From positions 1,178,001-1,242,000 of the forward strand of contig NZ_AP025158.1 of assembly GCF_019974155.1 (NCBI RefSeq): a DNA stretch of 64,000 bases. The letters run 5' to 3'. The stretch comes from Thermus thermophilus. GTDB lineage: Bacteria > Deinococcota > Deinococci > Deinococcales > Thermaceae. A model generated the notes under the pieces. It did not search any database. It was given only the letters and a program-made list of their open reading frames with translations, and was not told where the DNA came from. Position numbers and translations under genes: made by a program. Below, in pieces: positions 7,667 to 17,086 of the stretch (its first letter is position 1; each line of letters begins with the position of its first letter).

Positions 7667-9907
7667 TTAGCGGCGCCGCTTCCTGCGGGCCCGGGTCCTC
7701 GCCGGGTGGGACTCTTGGGGCTCCTTGGGGGTCCACTCGCCGAAGTAGATGGTGTTCACCGTGGCCCGTTCGGGACGGGTGTCCCGGGTCCTGTCCTTGG
7801 GGGGTCCTACCACTTTGCGCATATCCTCCTCCTTTTCCTTCTTCCTTTTGCCTGGGGTCTTGACCTCTCCTTGGGCTTCCACGTAGGGCACCAGGTCCAC
7901 CTGGCGAAGCCTGGGGTTGGCGGCGGCGATGACCACCTCCATCTCGTCCCCCAGGCGGATCCTCTTCCCCTTGGGGCCGAGGAGGGCCATGGCCTCCTCG
8001 CTGTAGGTGTAAGGCCCCAGGGCCTCGAGGCGCACCAGGCCCTCCACCCCGTTGGGCAGGGTCACGAAGGCCCCGAAGTTCGCCACCCCCGTGACCTTCC
8101 CCAAAAAGCGCTCCCCCACGTGGAGCTCGGCCCACTTGGCCATGTAGTACTTGGTGAGCTCCCTCTCGGCGGCCTCCGCCTTCCTTTCCATCTCCGAGGC
8201 GTGCTCGGCGATGGCGGGAAAGGCCTCTTGCCACCGCGCCCTCCGCGCCGGGGTGAGGGTGCGGCGCAGGGCGGCCTTGAGCACCCGGTGGACCACCAGG
8301 TCCGGGTAGCGGCGGATGGGGCTCGTGAAGTGCAGGTAGTGCTCCATGGCGAGGCCGAAGTGGCCCAGGTTCTCCGCGGCGTAGCGGGCGAGGCGCAAGG
8401 AGCGGAGGACGAGGTAGGCCACCACGGGCTCCTCCGGGCGGCCCCGCGAGGCGAGGAGGGCCTTTTGCAGGGCGTGGCCGGAAAGCTTGGGGGGGAGGGT
8501 ATAGCCCAGGCGGGCCAGGGCCTGGCGGAGCTTCTCGTAGGCGTCCTGGACCGGCTCCTCGTGGACGCGGAAGAGGCCGGGAAGGCCCTTTTGCACCAGG
8601 TACTCCGCCACCAGCCGGTTGGCGAGGAGCATCAGCTCCTCAATGAGGCTTCGGGCCTTGGGCTCCGCCTGGGGGATGAGGTGGAGCTCCCCCTCTTCCC
8701 CCACCTCCACCTTCACCTCGGGGAAGCCGAAGTCCAAGGCGCCCTCCTTTAGGCGCTTCTCCCGCATCCTCTGGGTGAGGTCCAGAAGGAGCCTCAGGTC
8801 CTCCGCCAGGAAGGCGTGCTCCTCGGGAAGGCCGAACCCCTCGGCGAAGGCCTCCACCTCGGTGTAGGTGAGGCGGGCCACGCTCCGGATGACCCCTTCC
8901 CGGAAGCGGACCCGCTTGACCTTTAGGTCCTCCGTGAGGTCCACGAGGACGGAGAGGACCAGGCGGTCCTCCCCCGGCCTCAAGGAGCAGACCCCGTTGG
9001 AAAGCCTTTCGGGAAGCATGGGGAGGACCCGCCCCGGGAGGTAGACGCTGGTGCCCCTCAAGAAGGCCTCCTGGTCCAGGGGGCTTCCCTCCTTCACGTA
9101 GTGGGAGACGTCGGCGATGTGGACCCCGATGCGGTAGCCCCCGGGCAGGCGCTCCACGTGGATGGCGTCGTCAAAGTCCTTGGCGTCCACCCCGTCTATG
9201 GTGAAGACGCGAAGGCCCCTGAAGTCCTCCCGCCTCGCAAGCTCCGCCTCGGGGATCTCCAGGGGGATGGCCTCCGCCTCCCTCAGCACCTCCTCGGGGA
9301 ACTCGGCGCGGAGGCCGTACTTGGCGATGACGGCCTCCGTCTCCGTCTCGGGGGCCTCCCCCTCCCCCAGGTACGCCAGGAAGGTCCCGTAGGGGCGCTT
9401 GCCGTAGTGGACCTGGACCACGATGCGGCTTCCCCGCTTTAGGCCCTCAAGCCCCTCGGGGGCGAGGGGAAGCTCCGGGAGGTTGGGCTCGTCGGGGAGG
9501 AGAAGGGCGCAGCCTTTCCGGAAGTCCAGGGTCCCCACGAGCCGCTCCCGTGCCCGCTTGAGGACCCGCTCCACCACCCCCCAAGGCCTCCCGTCCCGCC
9601 CCGGGGGCATGACGCGGGCCTCCACCAGGTCGCCCGGCCAGGCGTCCTGGGTGTACCCCGGGGGGATGAAGAGGTCCCCCTCGGGGAGGCGGACGAAGCC
9701 GTACCCGTCCCGGTGGAGGCTTAGGGGCCCCTGGACCCGGTTGGCCAGGAAGTACCGGCTTCCCTTCTTCTCCAGAAGCCCCCGCTCCACCAAGGCCTTG
9801 AGGTGGGCCTTGGCCTCCCGCTTCTCCAGGCCGAACCGGTGCAGGATCTCCTCCAGCCGGTGCGGCCTTCCCGTCCTCTTGAAAAACTCCAAAAGCGCTT
9901 CCTGCAT
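7667..9907 (-). CDS. rnr: RNase R, 3'-5' exoribonuclease
   Basis: This 746-residue RNB-family enzyme degrades structured RNA processively from the 3' end. A winged helix occupies residues 1-55 and cold-shock-like OB folds lie around 60-190. The RNB domain begins near 235 with TIDGVDAKDFDDAI, whose aspartates bind magnesium, and includes HFTSPIRRYPDLVVHR near 520. An S1 domain (KVTGVANFGAFVTLPNG) lies at about 610-680, and a strongly basic tail ends TRARRKRRR. Order and length are typical. The start ATG is two bases from the upstream aminotransferase stop, so it is last in the rbfA operon. Confidence 0.95.
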   Translation of the reverse strand: MQEALLEFFKRTGRPHRLEEILHRFGLEKREAKAHLKALVERGLLEKKGSRYFLANRVQGPLSLHRDGYGFVRLPEGDLFIPPGYTQDAWPGDLVEARVMPPGRDGRPWGVVERVLKRARERLVGTLDFRKGCALLLPDEPNLPELPLAPEGLEGLKRGSRIVVQVHYGKRPYGTFLAYLGEGEAPETETEAVIAKYGLRAEFPEEVLREAEAIPLEIPEAELARREDFRGLRVFTIDGVDAKDFDDAIHVERLPGGYRIGVHIADVSHYVKEGSPLDQEAFLRGTSVYLPGRVLPMLPERLSNGVCSLRPGEDRLVLSVLVDLTEDLKVKRVRFREGVIRSVARLTYTEVEAFAEGFGLPEEHAFLAEDLRLLLDLTQRMREKRLKEGALDFGFPEVKVEVGEEGELHLIPQAEPKARSLIEELMLLANRLVAEYLVQKGLPGLFRVHEEPVQDAYEKLRQALARLGYTLPPKLSGHALQKALLASRGRPEEPVVAYLVLRSLRLARYAAENLGHFGLAMEHYLHFTSPIRRYPDLVVHRVLKAALRRTLTPARRARWQEAFPAIAEHASEMERKAEAAERELTKYYMAKWAELHVGERFLGKVTGVANFGAFVTLPNGVEGLVRLEALGPYTYSEEAMALLGPKGKRIRLGDEMEVVIAAANPRLRQVDLVPYVEAQGEVKTPGKRKKEKEEDMRKVVGPPKDRTRDTRPERATVNTIYFGEWTPKEPQESHPARTRARRKRRR

Positions 9908-9908
9908 C

Positions 9909-11153
9909 CTAACCTAGAAGGCCCTCGAGGGCCTTTTCCGTGGCCTTAAGGGCCTCCGCAAAGACGGCGAGGGCCTCGTCCACGTGCTCCTTGCCGATGA
10001 TGAGGGGGGGCTCGAGGCGCACCACCTTGGGGTTATTCAGGCCGAAGGCGGTGAGGACCCCCCTCTCCGCCATCTCCGCCACCACCAGGGCGCCGATGTC
10101 GGCGTCCGTGAACTCCACGCCCAGCATGAGCCCCCGGCCGCGCACGTCCTCAATGAGGTGGGGGTGCTCCTCCTTGAGGGCCTTTAGCCCCGCCATCAGG
10201 TGGCGGCCGAGCTCCAGGGCCCGGCCCGGCAGGTCCTCCTCCAGGGTGACCTCAATGGCCGCAAGGGCGGCGGCCGCGGCCAGAGGGTTCCCCCCGAAGG
10301 TGGAGGAGTGGAAGAGGGGGTTAGTCTTGAAGACCTCAAAGACCTCCCGCCGCCCCACGCAGGCCCCGATGGGCATCACCCCGCCCCCCAGGGCCTTGGC
10401 CAGGGTCATGAGGTCCGGGGAAACCCCCTCCCAGTCCACCCCGAAGAGCTTACCCGTGCGCCCGAGGCCGGTCTGCACCTCGTCGGCGATCATGAGGACG
10501 CCCTTCTCCCGGGTAAGCTCCCGCACGCCCCTCAGGTACCCCTCGGGGGGCACCCGGATCCCCCCTTCGCCCTGGATGGGCTCCACGATCACGGCGGCGG
10601 TGTCCTCGTCTATGGCCTCCTCCAGGGCCTTCAGGTCCCCGTAGGGCACCGCCTTGACCCCGGGGAGGAGGGGCCTTGCGGGGTCCTGGTACTCGGGCTT
10701 GGGGGTGAGGGAGAGCGCCCCCATGGTCTTGCCGTGGAACCCCCCCTGGGTGGTGATGATCCCCGGCTTCCCGGTGTAGGCCCGGGCGAGCTTAATGGCG
10801 GCCTCCACCGCCTCGGCCCCGGAGTTGCCGAAGAAGACCATCTCCAGGCCCTCGGGGGTGATCTCGGCGAGCCTTGCGGCGAGCCTGGCCGTGGGCTCCG
10901 AGACCAGGACCCGCACGGACATGGGCATGCGGTCAAGCTGCCGCTTCACCGCCTCCACCACCTTGGGGTGGCGGTGGCCCAGGTTCAGGGTGCCGTAGAG
11001 GCCTAGGAAGTCCAGGTAGCGCTTGCCCTGGGTGTCCCAGACGTAAGGGCCTTCGGCGTGGGACTCCACCCGGTCTAGCCCGGTGAAGCGGAGAAGCCCG
11101 GCGAGGCCTGGGTTGATGTGCCGCTCAAAGAGGGTGAAGGCGTCCAAGTCCAT
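9909..11153 (-). CDS. Class III PLP-dependent aminotransferase, putrescine/acetylornithine type
   Basis: The 414-residue protein is a fold-type I aminotransferase. It shows FGNSGAEAVEAAIKLARAYTG (PLP phosphate loop), GGFHGKTMGALSLT, VIVEPIQGEGG, the PLP-binding aspartate in IADEVQTGLGRTG and the Schiff-base lysine in TLAKALGGGVMPIGA. The N-terminal text NPGLAGLLRF and DFLGLYGTLNLGHRHP is closer to putrescine aminotransferases (PatA/YgjG) than to ArgD, but motifs alone do not fix the substrate. It sits between a thioesterase and rnr with very small gaps. Confidence 0.8.
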   Translation of the reverse strand: MDLDAFTLFERHINPGLAGLLRFTGLDRVESHAEGPYVWDTQGKRYLDFLGLYGTLNLGHRHPKVVEAVKRQLDRMPMSVRVLVSEPTARLAARLAEITPEGLEMVFFGNSGAEAVEAAIKLARAYTGKPGIITTQGGFHGKTMGALSLTPKPEYQDPARPLLPGVKAVPYGDLKALEEAIDEDTAAVIVEPIQGEGGIRVPPEGYLRGVRELTREKGVLMIADEVQTGLGRTGKLFGVDWEGVSPDLMTLAKALGGGVMPIGACVGRREVFEVFKTNPLFHSSTFGGNPLAAAAALAAIEVTLEEDLPGRALELGRHLMAGLKALKEEHPHLIEDVRGRGLMLGVEFTDADIGALVVAEMAERGVLTAFGLNNPKVVRLEPPLIIGKEHVDEALAVFAEALKATEKALEGLLG

Positions 11154-11162
11154 GCCCCAATG

Positions 11163-11561
11163 CTACCTTAAGTGTAGCACGCTCAAGGCCCGGTAGAGGT
11201 CCTCCGGGATGCGGGCCGCCCTTCCCCCCACCTGGCAGAGGTGACGGGTGAAGCCCTCGGCCAAAAGGACCCCCTCCCGCTCCACCCGGTAGCGGAAGAG
11301 GAGGGCCCGGGAGGAAAGCTCGGCGAGGCGGGTCCGGACCTCCACCTCCTCCCCGAAGCGCGCCGGGGCGCGGAAGGTGAGGCCGAGCTCCACCACGGGG
11401 AAGAAGACCCCCCTCGCCTCCACGAGGTGGTAGGGAAGCCCCGCCCTTTCCAGGAAGTCCACCCGGGCGGCCTCGAGGTAGACGGCGTAGACCGCGTGGT
11501 GGACCACGCCCATCTGGTCCGTCTCGGCGTAGCGGACTTTTATGCGGGTGAGGCTCTCCAC
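11163..11561 (-). CDS. Acyl-CoA thioesterase, YbgC/FadM hot-dog type
   Basis: This is a single hot-dog domain of 132 residues. The family motif RYAETDQMGVVHHAVYAVYL at residues 10-29 holds the catalytic aspartate (TDQMG) and the following histidines and tyrosine. Such enzymes hydrolyse short- or long-chain acyl-CoA esters in the cytoplasm; the chain length used here is unknown. The start overlaps the end of rbfA by 22 bp, and the ATG at 11561 is supported by the motif being close to the N-terminus, as usual. Confidence 0.88.
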   Translation of the reverse strand: MESLTRIKVRYAETDQMGVVHHAVYAVYLEAARVDFLERAGLPYHLVEARGVFFPVVELGLTFRAPARFGEEVEVRTRLAELSSRALLFRYRVEREGVLLAEGFTRHLCQVGGRAARIPEDLYRALSVLHLR

Positions 11562-11827
11562 GGCAGGAACTCCAGGCGGGGGAGGCGGCGCAGGCGCACC
11601 CTCCGGGCAAGGGCGGCCACAAGCCGGCGCTCGGCCCGGGAAAGGGCCCGCAGGGCCCCCTCTTCCTCCCGGAAGGCCTCCACGTAGACCGAAAGGATGC
11701 TCCCGTCCTCCGAAAGGCGCACCGCCTCCACGGTGAGGAGGAAGAGCCTAGGGTCCTCGAGGGCCTGGATCTCCTCCGCGAGGGCGCGCTTCAACCGGGC
11801 CTCGAGGTGGGCCTTGCCGTAAGCCAT
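11540..11827 (-). CDS. rbfA: RbfA, 30S ribosome-binding factor
   Basis: RbfA is a small KH-fold factor that binds the immature 30S subunit and helps 16S rRNA maturation, especially in the cold. This 95-residue form has the N-terminal helix ARLKRALAEEIQAL followed by EDPRLFLLTVEAVRLSED, the conserved DPR...TV pattern, and ends after the RLRRLPRLEF strand. It is short because it lacks the disordered C-terminal tail found in E. coli. It opens an operon with the thioesterase, aminotransferase and rnr, a plausible RNA/ribosome grouping. Its start codon directly follows a strong hairpin with GGAGG in the loop (11828-11853). Confidence 0.92.
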   Translation of the reverse strand: MAYGKAHLEARLKRALAEEIQALEDPRLFLLTVEAVRLSEDGSILSVYVEAFREEEGALRALSRAERRLVAALARRVRLRRLPRLEFLPWRASPA

Positions 11828-11883
11828 GGCCTGGGGCCTCCACGCCCCAGGCCTATTCTAAGGCTCCCCGCGTGGGGTTTCCA
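11828..11883 (-). promoter_or_regulatory. rbfA upstream hairpin and candidate promoter
   Basis: On the minus strand a possible promoter TGGAAA (11878-11883), 17 bases, TAGAAT (11855-11860) precedes rbfA. Immediately after it a 10-bp perfect stem, GGCCTGGGGC with GCCCCAGGCC and loop GTGGAG (11828-11853), ends exactly at the rbfA ATG. The GGAGG Shine-Dalgarno lies in and beside the loop. Read-through RNA from pgk would carry the full hairpin; RNA from this promoter would start inside it. Confidence 0.55.
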
Positions 11884-11886
11884 CGG

Positions 11887-11912
11887 GCGCCTTCCGGTCC
11901 GGGCAAGGGCGC
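11887..11912 (-). terminator. Hairpin after pgk
   Basis: Directly beyond the pgk TAA, GCGCC(C)TT pairs with AAGGCGC on the minus strand, with one bulged base and an inner CCGG. No U-tract follows. It is a moderate candidate for ending the gap-pgk transcript. Confidence 0.5.
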
Positions 11913-13085
11913 TTAGCCTTCCAGGACCTCGAGGCCGGGCAGGGTGCCCTTTTCCAGGAACTCCAGGCTCGCCCCGCCCCCGGTGGAGACGTGGCCGAAG
12001 CGCTCTTTAAGGCCCAGGCGGTTCACCGCCGCCACGGAGTCGCCCCCGCCCACCACGGTGAAGGCCCCCTCGAGGCTCGCGATGGCCCGCCCCACGGCCA
12101 GGGTCCCCTCGTCAAAGGGAGGCACCTCAAAGACCCCCATGGGCCCGTTCCAGAAGACCGTCCTCGCCCCCTCCAGGGCCCGGGCGAAGGCCTCCCGGGT
12201 CTTGGGGCCGATGTCCAGGCCCATGTAGGGGACGGGGATGGCCCGGGCCGGGAAGACCCGGGTCTCCACCCCAGCCTCAATGCGCTCCGCCGCCACCACG
12301 TCCTCGGGGAGGTAGACCCTAACCCCCAAGGCCTCGGCCCGCCCCAAGAGGTCCTTGGCCAGGTCCAGCCGGTCCTCCTCCACCAAGCTCTTCCCCACCT
12401 CTCCCCCTAGGGCCTTGAGGAAGGTGAAGGCCATGGCCCCGCCGATGAGGAGGCGGTCTATGCGGGGAAGGAGGCTCTCAATGACCCCGATCTTGTCCGA
12501 GACCTTGGCCCCGCCGAGCACCACGGCGTAGGGCCTTTCCGGGTCCTGAAGGAGGCGGGAGAGGGCCTTCACCTCCTTCTCCATGAGGAAGCCCGCGTAG
12601 GCGGGGAGAAGCCTCGCCACCCCCACCACGCTGGCGTGGGCCCGGTGGGCGCTCCCGAAGGCGTCCAGGACGAAGGCCTCCCCGAGCCGGGCGTAGCGGG
12701 CGGCAAGCTCCGGGTCGTTCTTCTCCTCCCCCGGCTCAAAGCGCACGTTCTCCAGAAGGAGAACCTCCCCGGGCCTCAGGGCCTCCGCCTCCCTAAGGGC
12801 CTCCTCCGAGCCCGGGGGGAAGGGGGCGAAGCGGGCTTCGGGAATGTGGGCCTTCAGGGCCTCCCCCACGGGGGCCAGGGAGTGCTTGGGGTCCGGGCCC
12901 TTGGGGCGGCCCAGGTGGGAGAGGAGGACGAGGGAAGCCCCGCCCTCCAGGAGGTGGCGGAGGGTGGGGAGGCTTTCCAGGATGCGGGTCTCGTCCTGGA
13001 CCTTCCCCCCTTGGATGGGGACGTTATAGTCCACCCGCACCAGGACCCGCTTGCCCTTGGGGTCCAGGTCCAAAAGGGTGCGCAT
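11913..13085 (-). CDS. pgk: Phosphoglycerate kinase
   Basis: Pgk makes ATP from 1,3-bisphosphoglycerate in glycolysis and runs in reverse for gluconeogenesis. The 390-residue protein shows [16 protein letters not shown] near the N-terminus (substrate loop), [48 protein letters not shown] at the hinge, NGPMGVFE and the nucleotide-binding [10 protein letters not shown]. All are as in other bacterial enzymes. The ATG abuts the stop codon of gap (TAG then ATG), giving tight translational coupling in a two-gene glycolytic operon. Confidence 0.97.
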   Translation of the reverse strand: MRTLLDLDPKGKRVLVRVDYNVPIQGGKVQDETRILESLPTLRHLLEGGASLVLLSHLGRPKGPDPKHSLAPVGEALKAHIPEARFAPFPPGSEEALREAEALRPGEVLLLENVRFEPGEEKNDPELAARYARLGEAFVLDAFGSAHRAHASVVGVARLLPAYAGFLMEKEVKALSRLLQDPERPYAVVLGGAKVSDKIGVIESLLPRIDRLLIGGAMAFTFLKALGGEVGKSLVEEDRLDLAKDLLGRAEALGVRVYLPEDVVAAERIEAGVETRVFPARAIPVPYMGLDIGPKTREAFARALEGARTVFWNGPMGVFEVPPFDEGTLAVGRAIASLEGAFTVVGGGDSVAAVNRLGLKERFGHVSTGGGASLEFLEKGTLPGLEVLEG

Positions 13086-14123
<1,038 letters not shown>

Positions 14124-14130
<7 letters not shown>

Positions 14131-14160
14131 GTCAACCGAAAACCCATAGCTTGGTTGACG
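14124..14160 (+). promoter_or_regulatory. bioY promoter with BirA-type operator
   Basis: A perfect -35 TTGACA (14124-14129) is followed, 17 bases on, by a weak -10 TAGCTT. Overlying the promoter is an inverted repeat, CGTCAACC (14130-14137), 15 bases, GGTTGACG (14153-14160). This matches the published BirA operator pattern TTGTnAACC-N14/16-GGTTnACAA at its core. Placement across the promoter suggests repression by biotin-loaded BirA. This is inferred from the pattern and the downstream gene. Confidence 0.75.
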
Positions 14161-14192
14161 ACCCGCCTAGGGCGGGGAAAGGAGGCGAAAGC

Positions 14193-14798
14193 GTGAAGAC
14201 CGAGGTGTTGCCCTACACCCCCCTTATGAAGACCCTCTGGCCCCAAAGGACCCTGGCCCGGGACCTCCTCCTCATCCTTGCAGGAAGCCTCTTCGTGGCC
14301 CTCACCGCCCAGATCGCCCTTCCCCTCCCCTTCACCCCGGTCCCCATCACCGGCCAGACCCTGGGCGTCCTCCTGGTGGGGGCGGCCCTGGGAAGCCGCC
14401 TGGGCTTCCTCGCCCTCCTCGCCTACCTCCTGGAGGGGGCCATGGGCCTCCCCGTCTTCGCCGGGGGCACGGGCGGGATCGCCAGGATCCTCGGCCCCAC
14501 CGGGGGCTTCCTCTTGGCCTTTCCTCTGGCGGCGGGCCTGGTGGGGCTTCTGGTGGAGCGCTTCGGCCTGGACCGGGGCTTCTTCGGCACCCTCCTCGCC
14601 ATGCTCCTGGGGAACGCCCTCCTTTACCTCGTGGGGCTTCCCTGGCTTGCCGCCTGGCTCATGGGTGCGGGGAAGTTCACCGGGGTTGAGGGGCTCCTCG
14701 CCATGGGGCTTTTCCCCTTCATCCCCGGGGACCTGGTGAAGGCGGTGTTGGCCGCCCTCCTCCTCCCCACCGCCTGGCGCTTCCTGGGCCGGAAGTGA
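14193..14798 (+). CDS. bioY: BioY, biotin uptake substrate-binding membrane protein
   Basis: BioY is the biotin-specific S-component of an energy-coupling-factor transporter. The 201-residue protein has six hydrophobic segments and the family signatures LPFTPVPITGQTLGVLLVG, GAMGLPVFAGGTGGIARILG and GLFPFIPGDLVKA. The GTG at 14193 is chosen because GGAGG lies seven bases upstream; an ATG at 14226 would skip the usual cytosolic N-terminus. The EcfA and EcfT partners are not adjacent. The gene follows a promoter with a BirA-type operator, so it is probably shut off when biotin is plentiful. Confidence 0.93.
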   Translation: MKTEVLPYTPLMKTLWPQRTLARDLLLILAGSLFVALTAQIALPLPFTPVPITGQTLGVLLVGAALGSRLGFLALLAYLLEGAMGLPVFAGGTGGIARILGPTGGFLLAFPLAAGLVGLLVERFGLDRGFFGTLLAMLLGNALLYLVGLPWLAAWLMGAGKFTGVEGLLAMGLFPFIPGDLVKAVLAALLLPTAWRFLGRK

Positions 14799-15502
14799 TC
14801 CTGGCCCTAGCCCATCTCGCCAAGCGGGAACGCCTAAGGGAGTTCCTTCAAGCCCTCCGCCCCCTGGTCCAGGAGGCCAAGGAGCGGGGGGCGGGGCTTT
14901 TGCTCCTCCCCGAGCTCGTCCTGGGCAAACGGGAAGACCCCGGGCTTTCCCAGGCCCTTAGGGAGCTTGCGGAAGAGGCAAGGCTTCTCCTCCTTGCGGG
15001 GCACCTTGCGGAAGGGGAAAACCGCCTGCAGGCCTTCCCCCAAGGCCCCGCCTACGCCAAGCTCCACCTCTACCGGGCGGAAGGGGAAGAGGGGGACGAG
15101 GGCCTCCGCCCTGGGAAAAGGCCCGTCCTCCTCCCCTGGGGAGGAAAGGTCTTCGGGCTTGCCCTCTGCTACGACCTGGACTTCCCCGAGCTCTTCCGGG
15201 CCTACGCCCTCAGAGGGGCGCAGGGGTTTTTGGTAGGGGCGGCCTGGCCCGGGGCCTACGCCGGGCTTTTGGAGGTCCTCGCCCGGGCCCGGGCGGCGGA
15301 GAACCAGGCCTACCTCTTCCTGGCAAGCCGCGCGGACACGGGAAGCCCCTCCCTCTTCGTCGCCCCCGACGGGCGGGTCCTGGCGCGGAAGGAGGAGGAA
15401 GGCCTCCTCGTGGCCGAGCCCGATTGGGCCTTTTTGGAGGCCTACCGCAAGAAGTACCCCCTCCTCCAGCACCGCCGGGAAGACCTCCACCGGCTTTGGT
15501 AA
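14795..15502 (+). CDS. Carbon-nitrogen hydrolase (nitrilase superfamily)
   Basis: The 235-residue protein carries the nitrilase catalytic triad: glutamate in LLLPELVLG, lysine in AYAKLHLYR and cysteine in LALCYDLDFPEL. It resembles omega-amidase-like branch members that hydrolyse small amides, but the substrate cannot be read from sequence. It starts at GTG 14795, which overlaps the bioY stop (GTGA). Cotranscription with bioY is likely by spacing, although no role in biotin metabolism is known to me. Confidence 0.82.
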   Translation: MILALAHLAKRERLREFLQALRPLVQEAKERGAGLLLLPELVLGKREDPGLSQALRELAEEARLLLLAGHLAEGENRLQAFPQGPAYAKLHLYRAEGEEGDEGLRPGKRPVLLPWGGKVFGLALCYDLDFPELFRAYALRGAQGFLVGAAWPGAYAGLLEVLARARAAENQAYLFLASRADTGSPSLFVAPDGRVLARKEEEGLLVAEPDWAFLEAYRKKYPLLQHRREDLHRLW

Positions 15503-15503
15503 G

Positions 15504-15938
15504 ATGGCCCCCGTGCTGGAGAACCGCCGCGCGCGGCACGACTACGAGATCCTGGAAACCTACGAGGCGGGCATCGCCCTCAAGGGGACCGAGGTGAAGT
15601 CCCTGAGGGCGGGGAAGGTGGACTTCACGGGAAGCTTCGCCAAGTTTGAGGACGGCGAGCTTTACCTGGAAAACCTCTACATCGCCCCCTACGAAAAAGG
15701 CTCCTACACCAACGTGGACCCGAGGAGGAAGCGGAAGCTCCTCCTGCACAAGCACGAGCTTAGGCGGCTTCTCGGCAAGGTGGAGCAAAGGGGCCTCACC
15801 CTGGTCCCCCTCAAGATCTACTTCAACGAGCGGGGCTACGCCAAGGTCCTCCTGGGCCTCGCCCGGGGGAAGAAAGCCTATGAAAAGCGGCGCGAGGACA
15901 AGAAGGAGGCCGTGCGCCGCGCCTTGGAGGAGCTATGA
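15504..15938 (+). CDS. smpB: SmpB, tmRNA-binding protein
   Basis: SmpB binds tmRNA and brings it to stalled ribosomes for trans-translation. The 144-residue protein has the beta-barrel signatures NRRARHDYEILETYEAGIAL, GTEVKSLRAGKVDF and the tmRNA-contacting KRKLLLHKHEL. The C-terminal tail, rich in lysine and arginine (RGKKAYEKRREDKKEAVRR), forms a helix in the mRNA channel. The start lies one base after the preceding stop. The tmRNA gene itself is not in this window. Confidence 0.96.
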   Translation: MAPVLENRRARHDYEILETYEAGIALKGTEVKSLRAGKVDFTGSFAKFEDGELYLENLYIAPYEKGSYTNVDPRRKRKLLLHKHELRRLLGKVEQRGLTLVPLKIYFNERGYAKVLLGLARGKKAYEKRREDKKEAVRRALEEL

Positions 15939-17086
15939 GGGCCTTTTTCCTCCTCCTCGCTTCCTTCGCCCTGGCCCAGGCCCCCAAGCCCCTGAGGGTG
16001 GGGGAGCTTACCGGGGAGGCCCTCTACCCGGGAAACCGGGGGGTGTCCTACGGGGAGGTGGGGCTCGTGGCCCGGGGGCTCGGCCTCGCCCTCTGGCAGG
16101 GGGAGGGCCAGGTGGCCCTCGGGCTTGGGGCCCGCTACCGGACCTTCCCGGTGGAAGCGGACGAGGCCAAGGCCGCCTCCAGCCTCGCCGCCTGGCGCAA
16201 GGACGGGCGCGTCTACGTGCCCCTGCGCCCCCTGGCGGACGCCCTCGGCCTCTCCTACCGGGCCCAGGTGGGCATCCAGCTGGACCTCCCCTGGGCCCAG
16301 CTCCTCCAGGTGGAGGCCCGGCCCGAAGGCTACCTCCTCCGCTTCAGCCGGGAGGTGAACGCCGTGGTGCGGCCCGGGGGCGTCCTCTTCCTCATGGCCC
16401 AGGGGAGCCACCCCGCCTTGGTCCAAGAGGCCATGGGCCTCTTCCTCCCCCTCTCCCGCCCCCCGGAGCGGGTCTACTACCCCGGGGGCGGCCAGGTGGC
16501 CGTGGGCCTCACCCCCCTCCCCCTCCCTTCCCCCACCGTCCTCCTGGACCCGGGGCACGGCGGGGAGGACCCGGGCCTCGAGGCCCAGGGGCTGGTGGAG
16601 AAGGAGGTCGTCCTGGACCTCGCCCGCCGCGTGGCCGCCCTTCTGCCGGGCGCCCGGCTCACCCGGCAGGGCGACGAGACCCTGCCCCTGGAAGCGCGCC
16701 TCGCCCTGGCCCGCACCGCCTCCGTGGTGGTCTCCCTCCACATGGCCCGGGGCCGTGAGGTGCGCCTCTACTTCCCCAAGGACCGGACGAGCCCCCTCGC
16801 CCAAAGCCTCTCCCGCCTCGGCGACCTCCCCGAGGAACGGGCGAGGCTCCTTCGGGCCTACGCCGGGGACCCCGCCCGCCTCGCCGAGGCCCTGGAGCGG
16901 GCCCTCACCGCCCAGGGGTTCGCCGTGGTCAAGGCCGAGGGGCCCTACGCCCTGGCCCGGGTGGACGGGGCGGCGGTGCTTCTGGAGGTGGGGGCGGAAA
17001 GGCTGGGGACGGGGCAGGCCCGCGCCCTCGTGGCCCAGGCCATCGCCCAGGGGATCCGGGCCTACCTCGAGGGGGGTGCGCCGTGA
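15935..17086 (+). CDS. N-acetylmuramoyl-L-alanine amidase (Amidase_3), secreted
   Basis: A signal peptide (MRAFFLLLASFALAQA) precedes a domain of about 170 residues. This domain resembles copper-amine-oxidase N-terminal or AMIN-type wall-binding modules (VYVPLRPLADALGLSY). The amidase begins near 200 with VLLDPGHGGEDPG (first zinc histidine), VEKEVVLDLA (zinc glutamate), VVSLHMARG (second zinc histidine) and VLLEVGAE (catalytic glutamate). In most relatives the second histidine is followed by a conserved asparagine (SxHxN); here that place is alanine. It should cleave the lactyl amide of peptidoglycan. ATGA overlap with smpB. Confidence 0.85.
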   Translation: MRAFFLLLASFALAQAPKPLRVGELTGEALYPGNRGVSYGEVGLVARGLGLALWQGEGQVALGLGARYRTFPVEADEAKAASSLAAWRKDGRVYVPLRPLADALGLSYRAQVGIQLDLPWAQLLQVEARPEGYLLRFSREVNAVVRPGGVLFLMAQGSHPALVQEAMGLFLPLSRPPERVYYPGGGQVAVGLTPLPLPSPTVLLDPGHGGEDPGLEAQGLVEKEVVLDLARRVAALLPGARLTRQGDETLPLEARLALARTASVVVSLHMARGREVRLYFPKDRTSPLAQSLSRLGDLPEERARLLRAYAGDPARLAEALERALTAQGFAVVKAEGPYALARVDGAAVLLEVGAERLGTGQARALVAQAIAQGIRAYLEGGAP

